Origin: Stramonita haemastoma
Lineage: Eukaryota; Mollusca; Gastropoda; Neogastropoda; Muricidae
Assembly (NCBI GenBank): GCA_030674155.1
Contig: CM060342.1
Span: 8,654,065 to 8,664,064 of the forward strand
Direction of reading: 5' to 3'
Length of the DNA: 10,000 bases
Shown here: piece after piece, positions 1 through 6,837 of the stretch
Layout of the letters: each line of letters opens with the position of its first letter
Numbering within the stretch: the stretch's first letter is position 1
Made by a program: the position numbers and the translations under genes
Notes under the pieces: model-generated
The model's input: only the letters and a program-made list of their open reading frames with translations
Database searches by the model: none
What the model was told of the DNA's origin: nothing

Positions 1-42
1 ATTTATCCTCTTTTTGGATGGGTGGTTGAGGTTTTGGTTGGG

Positions 43-76
43 GTTTGTTTTGTTTGTTTGTTTGTTTGTTTGTTTT
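43..76. repeat. (TTTG)n microsatellite
   Basis: Tandem TTTG with one slipped unit near its start, about eight copies, followed at once by a short G run. The surrounding first 200 bases are strongly T/G-rich on the + strand. No gene is visible here. Confidence 0.95.
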
Positions 77-179
77 GGGGGGGAGGTTCGGGGTTTTTTC
101 TTCTTTTTTTAAAGGGGGTGGGGGCTTCTAGAATGACTCCAGATTGTCAACTAAAAGCTATGACTTCCGTTAAGTTTTC

Positions 180-199
180 TTTTTTTTTTTTTTTTTTTT
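180..199. repeat. T20 homopolymer
   Basis: Twenty consecutive T. The bases just after it (206-224) are echoed at 331-349, again just after a T-rich stretch, so the two may be a diverged duplication. It could also be the poly(A) tail of a minus-strand retroposon, but I see no element body to support that. Confidence 0.9.
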
Positions 200-371
200 A
201 AAAGCTATGAACCTAGTACAGCTTAGATACAACACAGACATGTGAAAATTTACTGTGACCTTTGTGCACTACTAACTAGTGTTATTTTTGTTCTTTTTTT
301 CTTTGTTTCTTTCTTTTTTCTTTTCAAAACAATGAACATAGCACAGCTTGTAATCCTTCACAATTGAAAGC

Positions 372-377
372 AGAGAG

Positions 378-470
<93 letters not shown>

Positions 471-512
471 GGAGGGAGGGAGGGAGGGAGGAGAGAGAGG
501 GGGGGGGGAGGG
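372..512 (+). repeat. (GA)n polypurine tract with GGGA tail
   Basis: An unbroken run of 141 purines on the + strand. It is mostly (AG)n with two single-base phase slips near 395 and 431, passing into (GGGA)n and then a G run at 500-508. Long homopurine tracts of this kind can form intramolecular triplexes (H-DNA). The matching polypyrimidine tract 143 bp downstream makes the pair an inverted repeat. Peptides of alternating Leu and Ser on the minus strand are simply translated repeat. Confidence 0.98.
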
Positions 513-542
513 CAACATCTGTACCTAACATTACCACGCGCC

Positions 543-556
543 ATGCGCGCGCGCAT
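543..556. repeat. 14-bp perfect CG palindrome
   Basis: ATGCGCGCGCGCAT equals its own reverse complement and is strictly alternating purine-pyrimidine, the classical Z-DNA composition. It lies between the GA and CT arms of the flanking inverted repeat, where it would sit in the loop if the arms paired. Confidence 0.9.
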
Positions 557-653
557 ACCTTGAACTGTTCATTCTGTTCTCAAAATCTTTCCATTTTGTT
601 GCACTGAAAGCCTGGCAGTTGGACTTTTTTTTTCGTTCGTAGGCACAAATAGT

Positions 654-655
<2 letters not shown>

Positions 656-732
<77 letters not shown>

Positions 733-743
733 CCTCCCTTCCC
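656..743 (+). repeat. (CT)n polypyrimidine tract
   Basis: Eighty-eight unbroken pyrimidines: (CT)n with a CCCT-type end from about 728. It is the complement class of the GA tract at 372-512 and lies in opposite orientation to it. Confidence 0.98.
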
Positions 744-1068
744 GCCCATTCCTTTAGTTCGTTCTAAACTTCCCTCCAAATCATATTCAACATACTTCAG
801 TCTTTAAAATCTTCTGGACTTATTTTCTACAGTTAAAACATCCTTTCAGGGCTGTTTAAATAACAGTTGAATTGCTTTAAAAAAAATTTAAAGGAGGGGG
901 ATGAAAAGAACGGTAAAAAGCAAACAAAAAACCCACCTGAGAGAGAGAGAGACAGAGAAAAAAAAAAAACCCACACGCCACGAAACCCAGCAGGAAAATG
1001 TCTTTCTTTTCTACATAACTGGACAAAAAGACTTTCTAACCTCTATCAAGATGATGCATGTGTTTAAA
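744..1068. other. AT-rich non-coding spacer
   Basis: No gene is recognisable. The stretch is A-rich and purine-rich after 860, with a short (GA)n at about 938-957 and a run of 12 A at 958-969. Short open frames here (for example 901-1182 +) are Lys/Arg/Thr-rich and run into the downstream CA repeat, so I treat them as chance. Confidence 0.6.
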
Positions 1069-1078
1069 ACACACACAC

Positions 1079-1111
<33 letters not shown>
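1069..1111. repeat. CA/CG alternating tract
   Basis: Forty-three bases of strict purine-pyrimidine alternation: (AC)n, then a GC-rich core, then (AC)n again. The core GTGCGCGCGCGCAC (1081-1094) is a perfect 14-bp palindrome. This is the composition that most readily adopts left-handed Z-DNA. Confidence 0.95.
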
Positions 1112-1216
1112 ACCAAAATAATCAACCAATCAAACTACCTTTTAAGAGGCCTAGATCAAAGGACAGCCTCGCTTATCAGTAAGAGAACCGAGCAAAAACA
1201 ACAACCACAACAACCA

Positions 1217-1338
<122 letters not shown>

Positions 1339-1343
1339 TCATG

Positions 1344-1377
1344 TACCATCTGAAATAAAATTTTGACTTGACTTGAC
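1344..1377 (+). mobile_element. Retroposon-like 3' tail remnant
   Basis: A 34-bp island between two CA/CG arrays. It contains AAATAAAATTTTGAC and ends in three copies of TTGAC. A polyadenylation-like AATAAA followed by short tandem units is the usual 3' end of many invertebrate SINEs and LINEs. Only the tail is present and no body can be seen upstream, because a microsatellite occupies that position. The identification is an inference from tail style and could be coincidence. Confidence 0.4.
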
Positions 1378-1378
1378 G

Positions 1379-1411
1379 CATGCACGCACGCACACACACA
1401 TACACACACAC
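1379..1411 (+). repeat. (CACG)n/(CA)n short array
   Basis: CACG and CA units with one TA interruption, continuing the array type on the other side of the 1344-1377 island. The two flanks look like one array that was split. Confidence 0.9.
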
Positions 1412-1500
1412 AACTACTTGCAAAAAACCAACCTTTTCCAACATCATCTTTCTCTGATCACTACTTCGCACGAGGAGCCCCGTTCTGAGAAAGATTCTAT

Positions 1501-1638
1501 ATGGACACTATAGTTTCTATCAATCCTACATAGACGCTATAGTTTGTATCAATCCTGCATGGACACCATAGTTTCTATCAATCCTACATGGACACTATAG
1601 TTTCTATCAATCCTGCATGGACACTATAGTTTCTATCA
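1501..1638 (+). repeat. 29-bp minisatellite, about 4.75 copies
   Basis: Copies start at 1501, 1530, 1559, 1588 and 1617 with an exact 29-bp period. The shared core is CTATAGTTTCTATCAATCC, with a few substitutions per copy. Copies 1 and 3 end in TAC while copies 2 and 4 end in TGC, a hint of a 58-bp dimeric order. The last copy is partial and runs into the larger repeat at 1623. The period is not a multiple of three and no open frame spans the array, so it is not a coding repeat. Confidence 0.97.
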
Positions 1639-1891
1639 GTTTTCGTAAGGCCGTAAAACCCTCACCCCATCATCAAATGGCTTTTGTTAGCAATGATAAA
1701 CACTTTCAATACTCAGTGTACTCCGCACGAGCGGAAACTATTTTCACCAGCTGCACCCAAACTATCGTTTTTATCAGTTTTCGTACTGCCATTCTCACTC
1801 CTTTTGTCTACAGGCTTTTGTTAGTAATGGCAATAAAGAGTTTTAGTGATCAGTGTATTTTGCACAAGCGGAAACAATTTTAACCCAAACT
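1623..1891 (+). repeat. Diverged ~137-bp tandem duplication
   Basis: Two adjacent related units, 1623-1760 and 1761-1891. Anchors shared at similar offsets are TTTCTATCAGTTTTCGTA with TTTTTATCAGTTTTCGTA (offset 138), GGCTTTTGTTAG (1679 and 1813), CAGTGTA (1714 and 1851), GCGGAAAC (1731 and 1868) and ACCCAAACT (1755 and 1883). Offsets drift from 138 to 128, so indels have accumulated. A possible remnant of a further upstream unit, TTCGCACGAGGAG, lies at 1466-1478. The start of each unit resembles the 29-bp minisatellite core, so the smaller array probably arose by expansion inside the larger unit. The open frame 1617-1883 is not conserved between copies. Confidence 0.85.
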
Positions 1892-2033
1892 GTACTTGGA
1901 CAAACTATAAACCTTAATGAGTGTCATTAACATCCCGCCCCCCCCTTCCCCCCTCACCCAAACACACACACACAAAAGACTGACAATAAAATAAGATGGC
2001 GACAGGCGGGATATTTAAACATGTATCTGTATA

Positions 2034-2037
<4 letters not shown>
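1892..2037. other. Spacer with C-rich run
   Basis: Unique sequence containing a C-rich stretch (about 1935-1957) and a short (CA)n near 1960-1975. No gene or element is recognised. Confidence 0.6.
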
Positions 2038-2115
<78 letters not shown>

Positions 2116-2160
2116 AGTGTGCGCACACGCGCGTTCGCGCGTCCATGCGTGTACGTGTGT
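2038..2160 (+). repeat. (TG)n array with CG-rich alternating tail
   Basis: (TG)n is essentially perfect over 2038-2112. It is followed by a mixed TG/CG segment to about 2160 that includes the palindrome TGTGCGCACA (2118-2127). The tail is near-alternating purine-pyrimidine and looks like a decayed extension of the array. Confidence 0.97.
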
Positions 2161-2295
2161 GCGTCCGTGCGTGAGTACACGCAGAAGTTTTTGTCTAAAT
2201 GCCTGCCAACATGTAATGCATCTTTAAGAACAAAACACATGCATATACGACACAGATAAAGAAACATAAATCCCACTCAAAAGGGAACGAACGGT

Positions 2296-2297
<2 letters not shown>

Positions 2298-2376
<79 letters not shown>

Positions 2377-2400
2377 ACACCACACACACACACACCACAC

Positions 2401-2440
<40 letters not shown>

Positions 2441-2450
2441 CAACCACACC
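2298..2450 (+). repeat. (CA)n array with ACC interruptions
   Basis: (AC)n is perfect over 2298-2375. After that, CACACCACACCA-type interruptions occur in two clusters (around 2375-2382 and 2394-2402), then further CA to about 2442. It lies in opposite orientation to the (TG)n at 2038, with about 185 bp between the two perfect cores. Confidence 0.98.
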
Positions 2451-2569
2451 CTGCACTTTCAACATCCAGCGTCCTCCACAAAGAGGACCAGAATCCAGAA
2501 ACCTCGCATTTAATCCCCCATCACCACAGCACTAATTACATCCAAATCTGGAACCAGACACGACACAAC

Positions 2570-2611
2570 ACCACCACCACCACCACCACCACCACCACCA
2601 CCACCACCACC
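2570..2611 (+). repeat. (ACC)n trinucleotide, 14 copies
   Basis: Forty-two bases of perfect ACC/CCA repeat. No flanking open frame suggests a coding His, Pro or Thr homopolymer, so I treat it as a non-coding microsatellite. Confidence 0.98.
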
Positions 2612-3034
2612 GCCCCTTACTCCTCTCTCAACCCAGCACGTGCAAACTGGTTTGACACTGTCACGCACACCCAGAGCCTCTGCCGTGACGCGAAGAAGAA
2701 CGCGTGACAGCGTTACACCGAAGGAGGACGACTACCAACGCTGGACCAGCTAAACCAGTCCGGATCCGAGTCGCAATCGGTCAGAGTTACGGTCCATCTT
2801 CGCCGTAACGATGCCCAGGAAAGAATGTCACGGGAGTCATGATGGATAAGACCTTGTCACGGGGTGTGTGGAATGATTCAATCGATGTGGTTCCGTTCCT
2901 GTGACACCACCACGCCACGGCCACACGTTGCAAAAACCACGGGGCCCCCGGGTTAGGAGGACAGACAAGAAACTGGATGTGAAAATAAATTTCGTTTTGA
3001 ATGATGTGTTCGTTATTGATTGATTGATTGATTC
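2612..3034 (+). other. GC-richer unique block ending in AATAAA and (ATTG)n
   Basis: This is the most CpG-rich, least repetitive stretch of the first half. It ends with AATAAA at 2984-2989 and about 4.5 copies of ATTG at 3015-3033, the layout of a LINE or SINE 3' end in + orientation. I translated the + strand by eye and found no recognisable protein blocks. Minus-strand open frames at 2787-3044 and 2837-3073 resemble no family and start inside the ATTG repeat. It may be a retroposon 3' region or ordinary unique DNA. Confidence 0.35.
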
Positions 3035-3136
3035 TTGGCTGCAAGTATAAAGAATAGGCAGGTTCAACAACACTTGCTACTAGTAGGGCACACTAGGTCT
3101 GATCATTTTTTTTTTATTCCAACAGTACGATCTCAT

Positions 3137-3177
3137 GGGAGAAGAGAGAGGGAGGGGGAAGGGAGGGGGAGGGAGGA

Positions 3178-3218
<41 letters not shown>

Positions 3219-3227
3219 GGGGGGGGG
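3137..3227 (+). repeat. Purine tract with G20 end
   Basis: Ninety-one unbroken purines: irregular GGGA-rich sequence, then (GA)n, then 20 consecutive G (3208-3227). The long G run can form G-quadruplexes and the whole tract can form a triplex. Exact G length is likely to be uncertain in the assembly. Confidence 0.97.
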
Positions 3228-3332
3228 CAACGGCATCAGCTTCGACTTAAAAAGCTATCTGTACACTAATTCGTACACTGATTTGTGGATACATTCGTTT
3301 GATAAACTGTTCTAACCAGCGGCTGGTCAATT

Positions 3333-3394
3333 TGGCTCAATGGCTAGTACATGTACAGTACTGTGAGAGCTGATTCAGACTGCATTGGATCCCC
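3333..3394 (+). mobile_element. tRNA-like SINE head (A and B boxes)
   Basis: TGGCTCAATGG at 3333-3343 fits the RNA polymerase III A-box consensus TRGYNNARNGG. GCATTGGATCCCC at 3382-3394 resembles a decayed B box (GGTTCGANTCC) followed by the CCCC of a T-arm. They start 49 bp apart, within the range for tRNAs and tRNA-derived SINEs. A canonical cloverleaf cannot be drawn, so this is not a functional tRNA gene. Two overlapping 10-bp palindromes (3347-3356 and 3355-3364) fall in the D-arm to anticodon interval. No target-site duplication or tail was found. Confidence 0.4.
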
Positions 3395-3704
3395 ACAGCT
3401 GGAATGCTGCTACCTTCATCGTGTATAAAACACGGTCGTGTACCCGAAAATCTCACCATTGGTGAACCTAAAACTCTAGCCAAAGAACGAATGAGAAATA
3501 ACACAGGAGAGGATTTTGAAGTTCTGCTTTATTATAAGCTAATGGCTGCACCATGGTTGGGTTTTCGTTTTTTTTTGTTTTTTTATTGTTTTTTTTTTAC
3601 AGGAAAAAATATCTTGAACGCATTCAACTCCGAGTATTGAAAGCCAGCAACATGTTTTTGCTATCAGTATTTCCCATCATGGAACCGTTTTCTAATGTTA
3701 CGTG

Positions 3705-3707
<3 letters not shown>
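3395..3707. other. Unique spacer with T-rich run
   Basis: Holds a small hairpin, CGTGT-ATAAA-ACACG (3420-3434), and a T-rich stretch at 3559-3599 that ends in TTTTTTTTTACAGG. The latter resembles a 3' splice site, but no exon-like coding sequence follows it. The open frame 3404-3640 is short, has no family likeness and ends just past the T-run. I call no gene. Confidence 0.5.
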
Positions 3708-3775
<68 letters not shown>

Positions 3776-3779
3776 ACTC
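3708..3779 (+). repeat. (CA)n array
   Basis: Perfect (AC)n over 3708-3769, then two CACT-type interruptions. It is followed by a C13 run at 3788-3800. Confidence 0.98.
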
Positions 3780-3845
3780 GCAAGCATCCCCCCCCCCCCC
3801 ATAAACCTACTTTTTCGAAGGTTTTTCCCCTAACGCAGACTGACA

Positions 3846-3856
3846 GCACACACACA

Positions 3857-3918
<62 letters not shown>

Positions 3919-3955
3919 ACACACACACCTACACACACTCACACACACCCACACA

Positions 3956-4016
<61 letters not shown>

Positions 4017-4078
4017 ACACTACACACACACACACCTACACACACTACACACACACACACCTACACACACACACACAC
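3846..4078 (+). repeat. Compound (CA)(CT)(CA) array
   Basis: Short (CA)n (3847-3859), (CT)n (3859-3915), then about 160 bp of (CA)n with scattered CT, CC and TA interruptions. A 25-bp block within it (for example CCTACACACA at 4035 and again at 4060) is duplicated, so interrupted units have been copied as a block rather than arising independently. The long open frame 3695-4159 (+) is His/Thr/Ser/Leu translated repeat. Confidence 0.98.
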
Positions 4079-4282
4079 TTCACCCCCAAAACCCCGCAGA
4101 AAACCACAAACATCTCCTTGCAAAACCTAACCCCCTCGCCCGACTCTCCAAAACTGTAAAACAATCGACCATGCTCATTATTTGCTCATTTTTCTTTCCC
4201 TGCACAGCTCCCGCCTTCTGCTTGTAAGAAAACAGGAGCCAGATGTTACCGCAAGGAAAGAGACACAGAAATCTGCACCCCG

Positions 4283-4287
4283 CCTTT

Positions 4288-4367
<80 letters not shown>
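4283..4367 (+). repeat. (CT)n polypyrimidine tract
   Basis: Eighty-five unbroken pyrimidines, with perfect (TC)n at 4292-4364. It is the first of three (CT)n tracts in the same orientation within about 1.3 kb. Confidence 0.98.
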
Positions 4368-4370
<3 letters not shown>

Positions 4371-4643
4371 TTATATTTGTTACTTTCCTTTTTTCCCTGT
4401 TTTTTCTCCACTACTTTTTCCTCAATCATATTTGTTACTTCGGACTAACATTTCTTATCATTTTCTTTCAGACTGTTTTCATGTTGTGCTGTGTATCTGG
4501 TAACTCTCCTAGTTTGCTGTTCTTATGCTTATACTTCTTATACTTAAAGGGCTGATTGCAAAAAAATACCACACAAAAAATCTCACAGGCACAAAAGCAA
4601 CCCCTCCCCCCCCTCCCGTCTCTCTCCGTACCCCCCTCCCCTA
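4368..4643. other. T-rich spacer between (CT)n tracts
   Basis: Pyrimidine-rich unique DNA. It contains a 13-bp direct repeat ATATTTGTTACTT at 4373-4385 and 4428-4440, and a splice-acceptor-like TTTTCTTTCAG at about 4461-4471 with nothing exon-like after it. I searched for LINE peptide blocks that would continue the downstream element and saw none. Confidence 0.5.
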
Positions 4644-4646
4644 CCC

Positions 4647-4712
<66 letters not shown>

Positions 4713-4722
4713 TCTCCCTCTT
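4644..4722 (+). repeat. (CT)n tract at the 5' edge of the LINE remnant
   Basis: Pyrimidine run with perfect (CT)n at 4651-4702, one A at 4703, then CT-rich sequence to 4722. Recognisable LINE coding sequence begins at its last bases. Confidence 0.98.
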
Positions 4723-5503
4723 AGATGTATTAGGTATTGGTTTAAAATTTTGAACATGGGAGAGCACAGACTACCATTCAAATCTTATAGGATGCTGTTT
4801 TTTAGTTAGATGCTAGGGGAAAGAAAAAGTGGGCTACACAAATACGCATTTGCTGATTCAAATATGGCTTTGGATATCTCTGGTTAAATCAAGGTGTCGG
4901 AAATCTCTACAGTTTATTGCTGCTTTTAAACAAAGATTGATTAATTGTCAATTTGGCACCGATGGAACCATCATATTCAAACTAGTGATAGATTTAGAAC
5001 TTATTGATAATTTATAAGCTTACATGACATGAAACCATATTTAAAGCTTGAAATGGATATAATGCATTTGAAAAGAATTAACGGCTAAATTCAGACTGGG
5101 TGTGTCAAATACAAACGTTCATAAACCTAGACGCAAAACGCATGGTGAATCCGATACAACATTCTCTTAATGCAATGAAGCAACAGAAGAAGTACATTTT
5201 GTCTTAAGTGACAATTGGCAAAAATATATCCCAGCAAAATATACCAACCAGCCTAATGCATTTAGACTCTATTTACTCCTAGGATGTAGTAATTTTAATA
5301 TCATTAGAACTTTAGCTTTATATTGACATAAAGCCTTTAAAATAAGAGATACTATGTTAAGATTTGGTCCTCCTGTGAATTTGCTTGCATGTGTTTGTCA
5401 CCGCTGTACTTCACTGTGTATTCCTATCATTATTCAGTGTATTGATCAGCAACAGCCTTCATGTTTGGGGCAATGGCCTTTTTATGAATTAATTCTTTCA
5501 GAG
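4719..5503 (+). mobile_element. Decayed 5'-truncated LINE, 3' end of reverse-transcriptase ORF
   Basis: Blocks of a non-LTR retrotransposon ORF2 C-terminus, downstream of the catalytic reverse transcriptase domain, occur in the expected order but in different frames. They are IRYWFKILNM and LPFKSYRMLF (frame 1, 4720-4806), GKKKWATQIR and YGFGYLWLNQGVGNL (frame 3, 4806-4907), FIAAFKQRLIN (frame 2, 4913-4945), SDRFRTY and KPYLKLEMDI (frame 1, 4948-5071), and KFRLGVSN, EEVHFVL, YIPAKY and FRLYLLLG (frame 2, 5072-5323). Internal stops lie at 4854, 5005, 5008, 5168 and 5324. About 150 bp of 3'-UTR-like sequence follows. The Cys/His knuckle usual in this region is eroded: a Cys and a His remain and the other Cys residues are lost. 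The element is dead and lacks the endonuclease and catalytic domain. I recognise the blocks from many invertebrate genomes but do not assign a clade. Confidence 0.85.
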
Positions 5504-5504
5504 T

Positions 5505-5577
<73 letters not shown>
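5504..5577 (+). repeat. (CT)n tract at the 3' edge of the LINE remnant
   Basis: Seventy-four unbroken pyrimidines with one slip at 5519-5520. Same motif and orientation as the tract at the element's 5' edge. Confidence 0.98.
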
Positions 5578-5579
<2 letters not shown>

Positions 5580-5709
5580 CCCGACATGGTTGGCTGCACA
5601 AATGCCAAACAAGTACTACTTACTTACTGCCAACGCAACAAACAAACCCCATTCAGACCAGATGGTGCAAGTCAGGCGATGTTCATCAACTACTGCGTGC
5701 GTTATTCGA

Positions 5710-5900
<191 letters not shown>

Positions 5901-6150
5901 CTACCGGTTAAAAAAAAAAGTGTCTACGAATTTATTTTCTCTTCACATCAATACAATGGCAGATGCTGCATAAACTTGAGACTATAAGAAAAGCGAAATT
6001 GGATCGTTAGATGATGACCTTATCCTGTGAACTTAACTATCCATTACAGGAGCGAAGCGAATCATTGTTTGTACACCTTGAAGATAAGAAGCAGCAGAGC
6101 ATAGGTGTAAGGAAATAAACAATACAGGGCAATGACTTTTCTAGTCTCCT

Positions 6151-6151
<1 letters not shown>
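5901..6151. other. Unique spacer
   Basis: AT-rich sequence with a run of ten A near 5910-5919 and an AATAAA at 6114-6119. No coding blocks, RNA gene or element were recognised on either strand. Confidence 0.5.

Positions 6152-6218
<67 letters not shown>
6152..6218 (+). repeat. (CT)n tract
   Basis: Perfect (CT)n with a single CC slip at 6182-6183. Confidence 0.98.
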
Positions 6219-6224
<6 letters not shown>

Positions 6225-6413
6225 TGTATTGTATTCTACTTCTCCCCGAGGAGTTGCCGGGGGCCTGTCAATATAAACAACAAAAAGCATCCCCACCTTC
6301 TGGAAATTCTGTGCTAGGAAATCCCTCTTTTCTTTCCCTCTCTTTGTTTCTGCCTTTGTTCCTTTTCTTCTTGTCACCTCCTTCTCGTCTATTTTTCTGC
6401 CTTCTTGGGTTCA
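6219..6413. other. Pyrimidine-rich spacer after (CT)n
   Basis: It starts with a short unique segment holding CCCCG (about 6244-6248) and a complementary CGGGG about 9 bp downstream, then ATATAAAC, then a T/C-rich stretch. The hairpin plus AT-rich signal directly after (CT)n loosely resembles a LINE 3' end, but no coding blocks precede it. The open frame 6224-6454 is composition-driven. Confidence 0.4.
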
Positions 6414-6474
6414 TTCTCCTTCCTCTTTTAAAAAAAAATCAAATCTTTGATTAAAAGAAAAAGAGGAAGGAGAA
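6414..6474. repeat. Nested inverted repeat (16-bp and 7-bp stems)
   Basis: The outer arms TTCTCCTTCCTCTTTT (6414-6429) and AAAAGAGGAAGGAGAA (6459-6474) are perfect reverse complements. Inside them, AATCAAA (6437-6443) and TTTGATT (6446-6452) form a second perfect stem with a two-base loop. The A-rich stretches between stems (6430-6436 and 6453-6458) would form an internal loop. A polypyrimidine/polypurine hairpin of this quality is notable in 61 bp. It could be a tiny palindromic element or a by-product of replication slippage. Confidence 0.95.
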
Positions 6475-6623
6475 CACAGACACACACACACACACTCACA
6501 CACACACACACTCACACACACACACAGACACACACACAGACACACACACTACACACACACACACACACACACACACAACACACACACACACACACACACA
6601 CACAACACACACACACACACACA
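6475..6623 (+). repeat. Interrupted (CA)n array
   Basis: CA units with regularly spaced CT, GA, TA and single-A interruptions. It abuts the inverted repeat and is followed by GGGGCCCCC (6626-6634). Confidence 0.98.
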
Positions 6624-6634
6624 GAGGGGCCCCC

Positions 6635-6837
6635 GTACCAAAATTTAAAAAAAGAGGTGGGGGGGGGGAATTGCATTATTATTTTCTGTGAAGTTAACAG
6701 CTGAAATGAATGATAAGAGCCGTACGCAACACACACACACAGCAGTACACAGCAGTACACAGAAGGTAAGAGCGCTTGTTTACCGGGAGATAAAACACAC
6801 GCCAGTGTCTATTTTCCCATAGCAATCTATCTATCCA
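6635..6837. other. Spacer with short duplications
   Basis: Contains a G-rich run at 6658-6668, a short (CA)n at about 6728-6740, and the decamer AGCAGTACAC twice in tandem (6741-6760). No gene is recognised. Confidence 0.6.

Noticed and set aside
1501..1638. CRISPR-like regular repeats
   Set aside because: The 29-bp copies are directly tandem with no spacers, and the surrounding DNA is animal-like.
1617..1883. 88-codon open frame across the minisatellite
   Set aside because: It spans the two 137-bp units but is read in different frames in each copy, so the peptide is not conserved.
2787..3073. Two overlapping minus-strand open frames
   Set aside because: Both begin within or near the ATTG repeat, resemble no protein family and overlap in different frames.
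3559..3603. Splice-acceptor-like T-run plus ACAG
   Set aside because: T-rich runs ending in CAG are expected by chance in T-rich DNA (also near 4207 and 4471), and no coding exon follows any of them.
3695..4159. 154-codon open frame on the + strand
   Set aside because: It is almost wholly His-Thr and Ser-Leu dipeptides from CA and CT repeats. The non-repeat residues show no family likeness.
4719..5503. Intact host gene or functional LINE
   Set aside because: At least four frameshifts and five internal stops. The catalytic and endonuclease domains are absent.
6760..6769. Strong splice-donor-like AAGGTAAG
   Set aside because: No coding sequence precedes it, only repeats.
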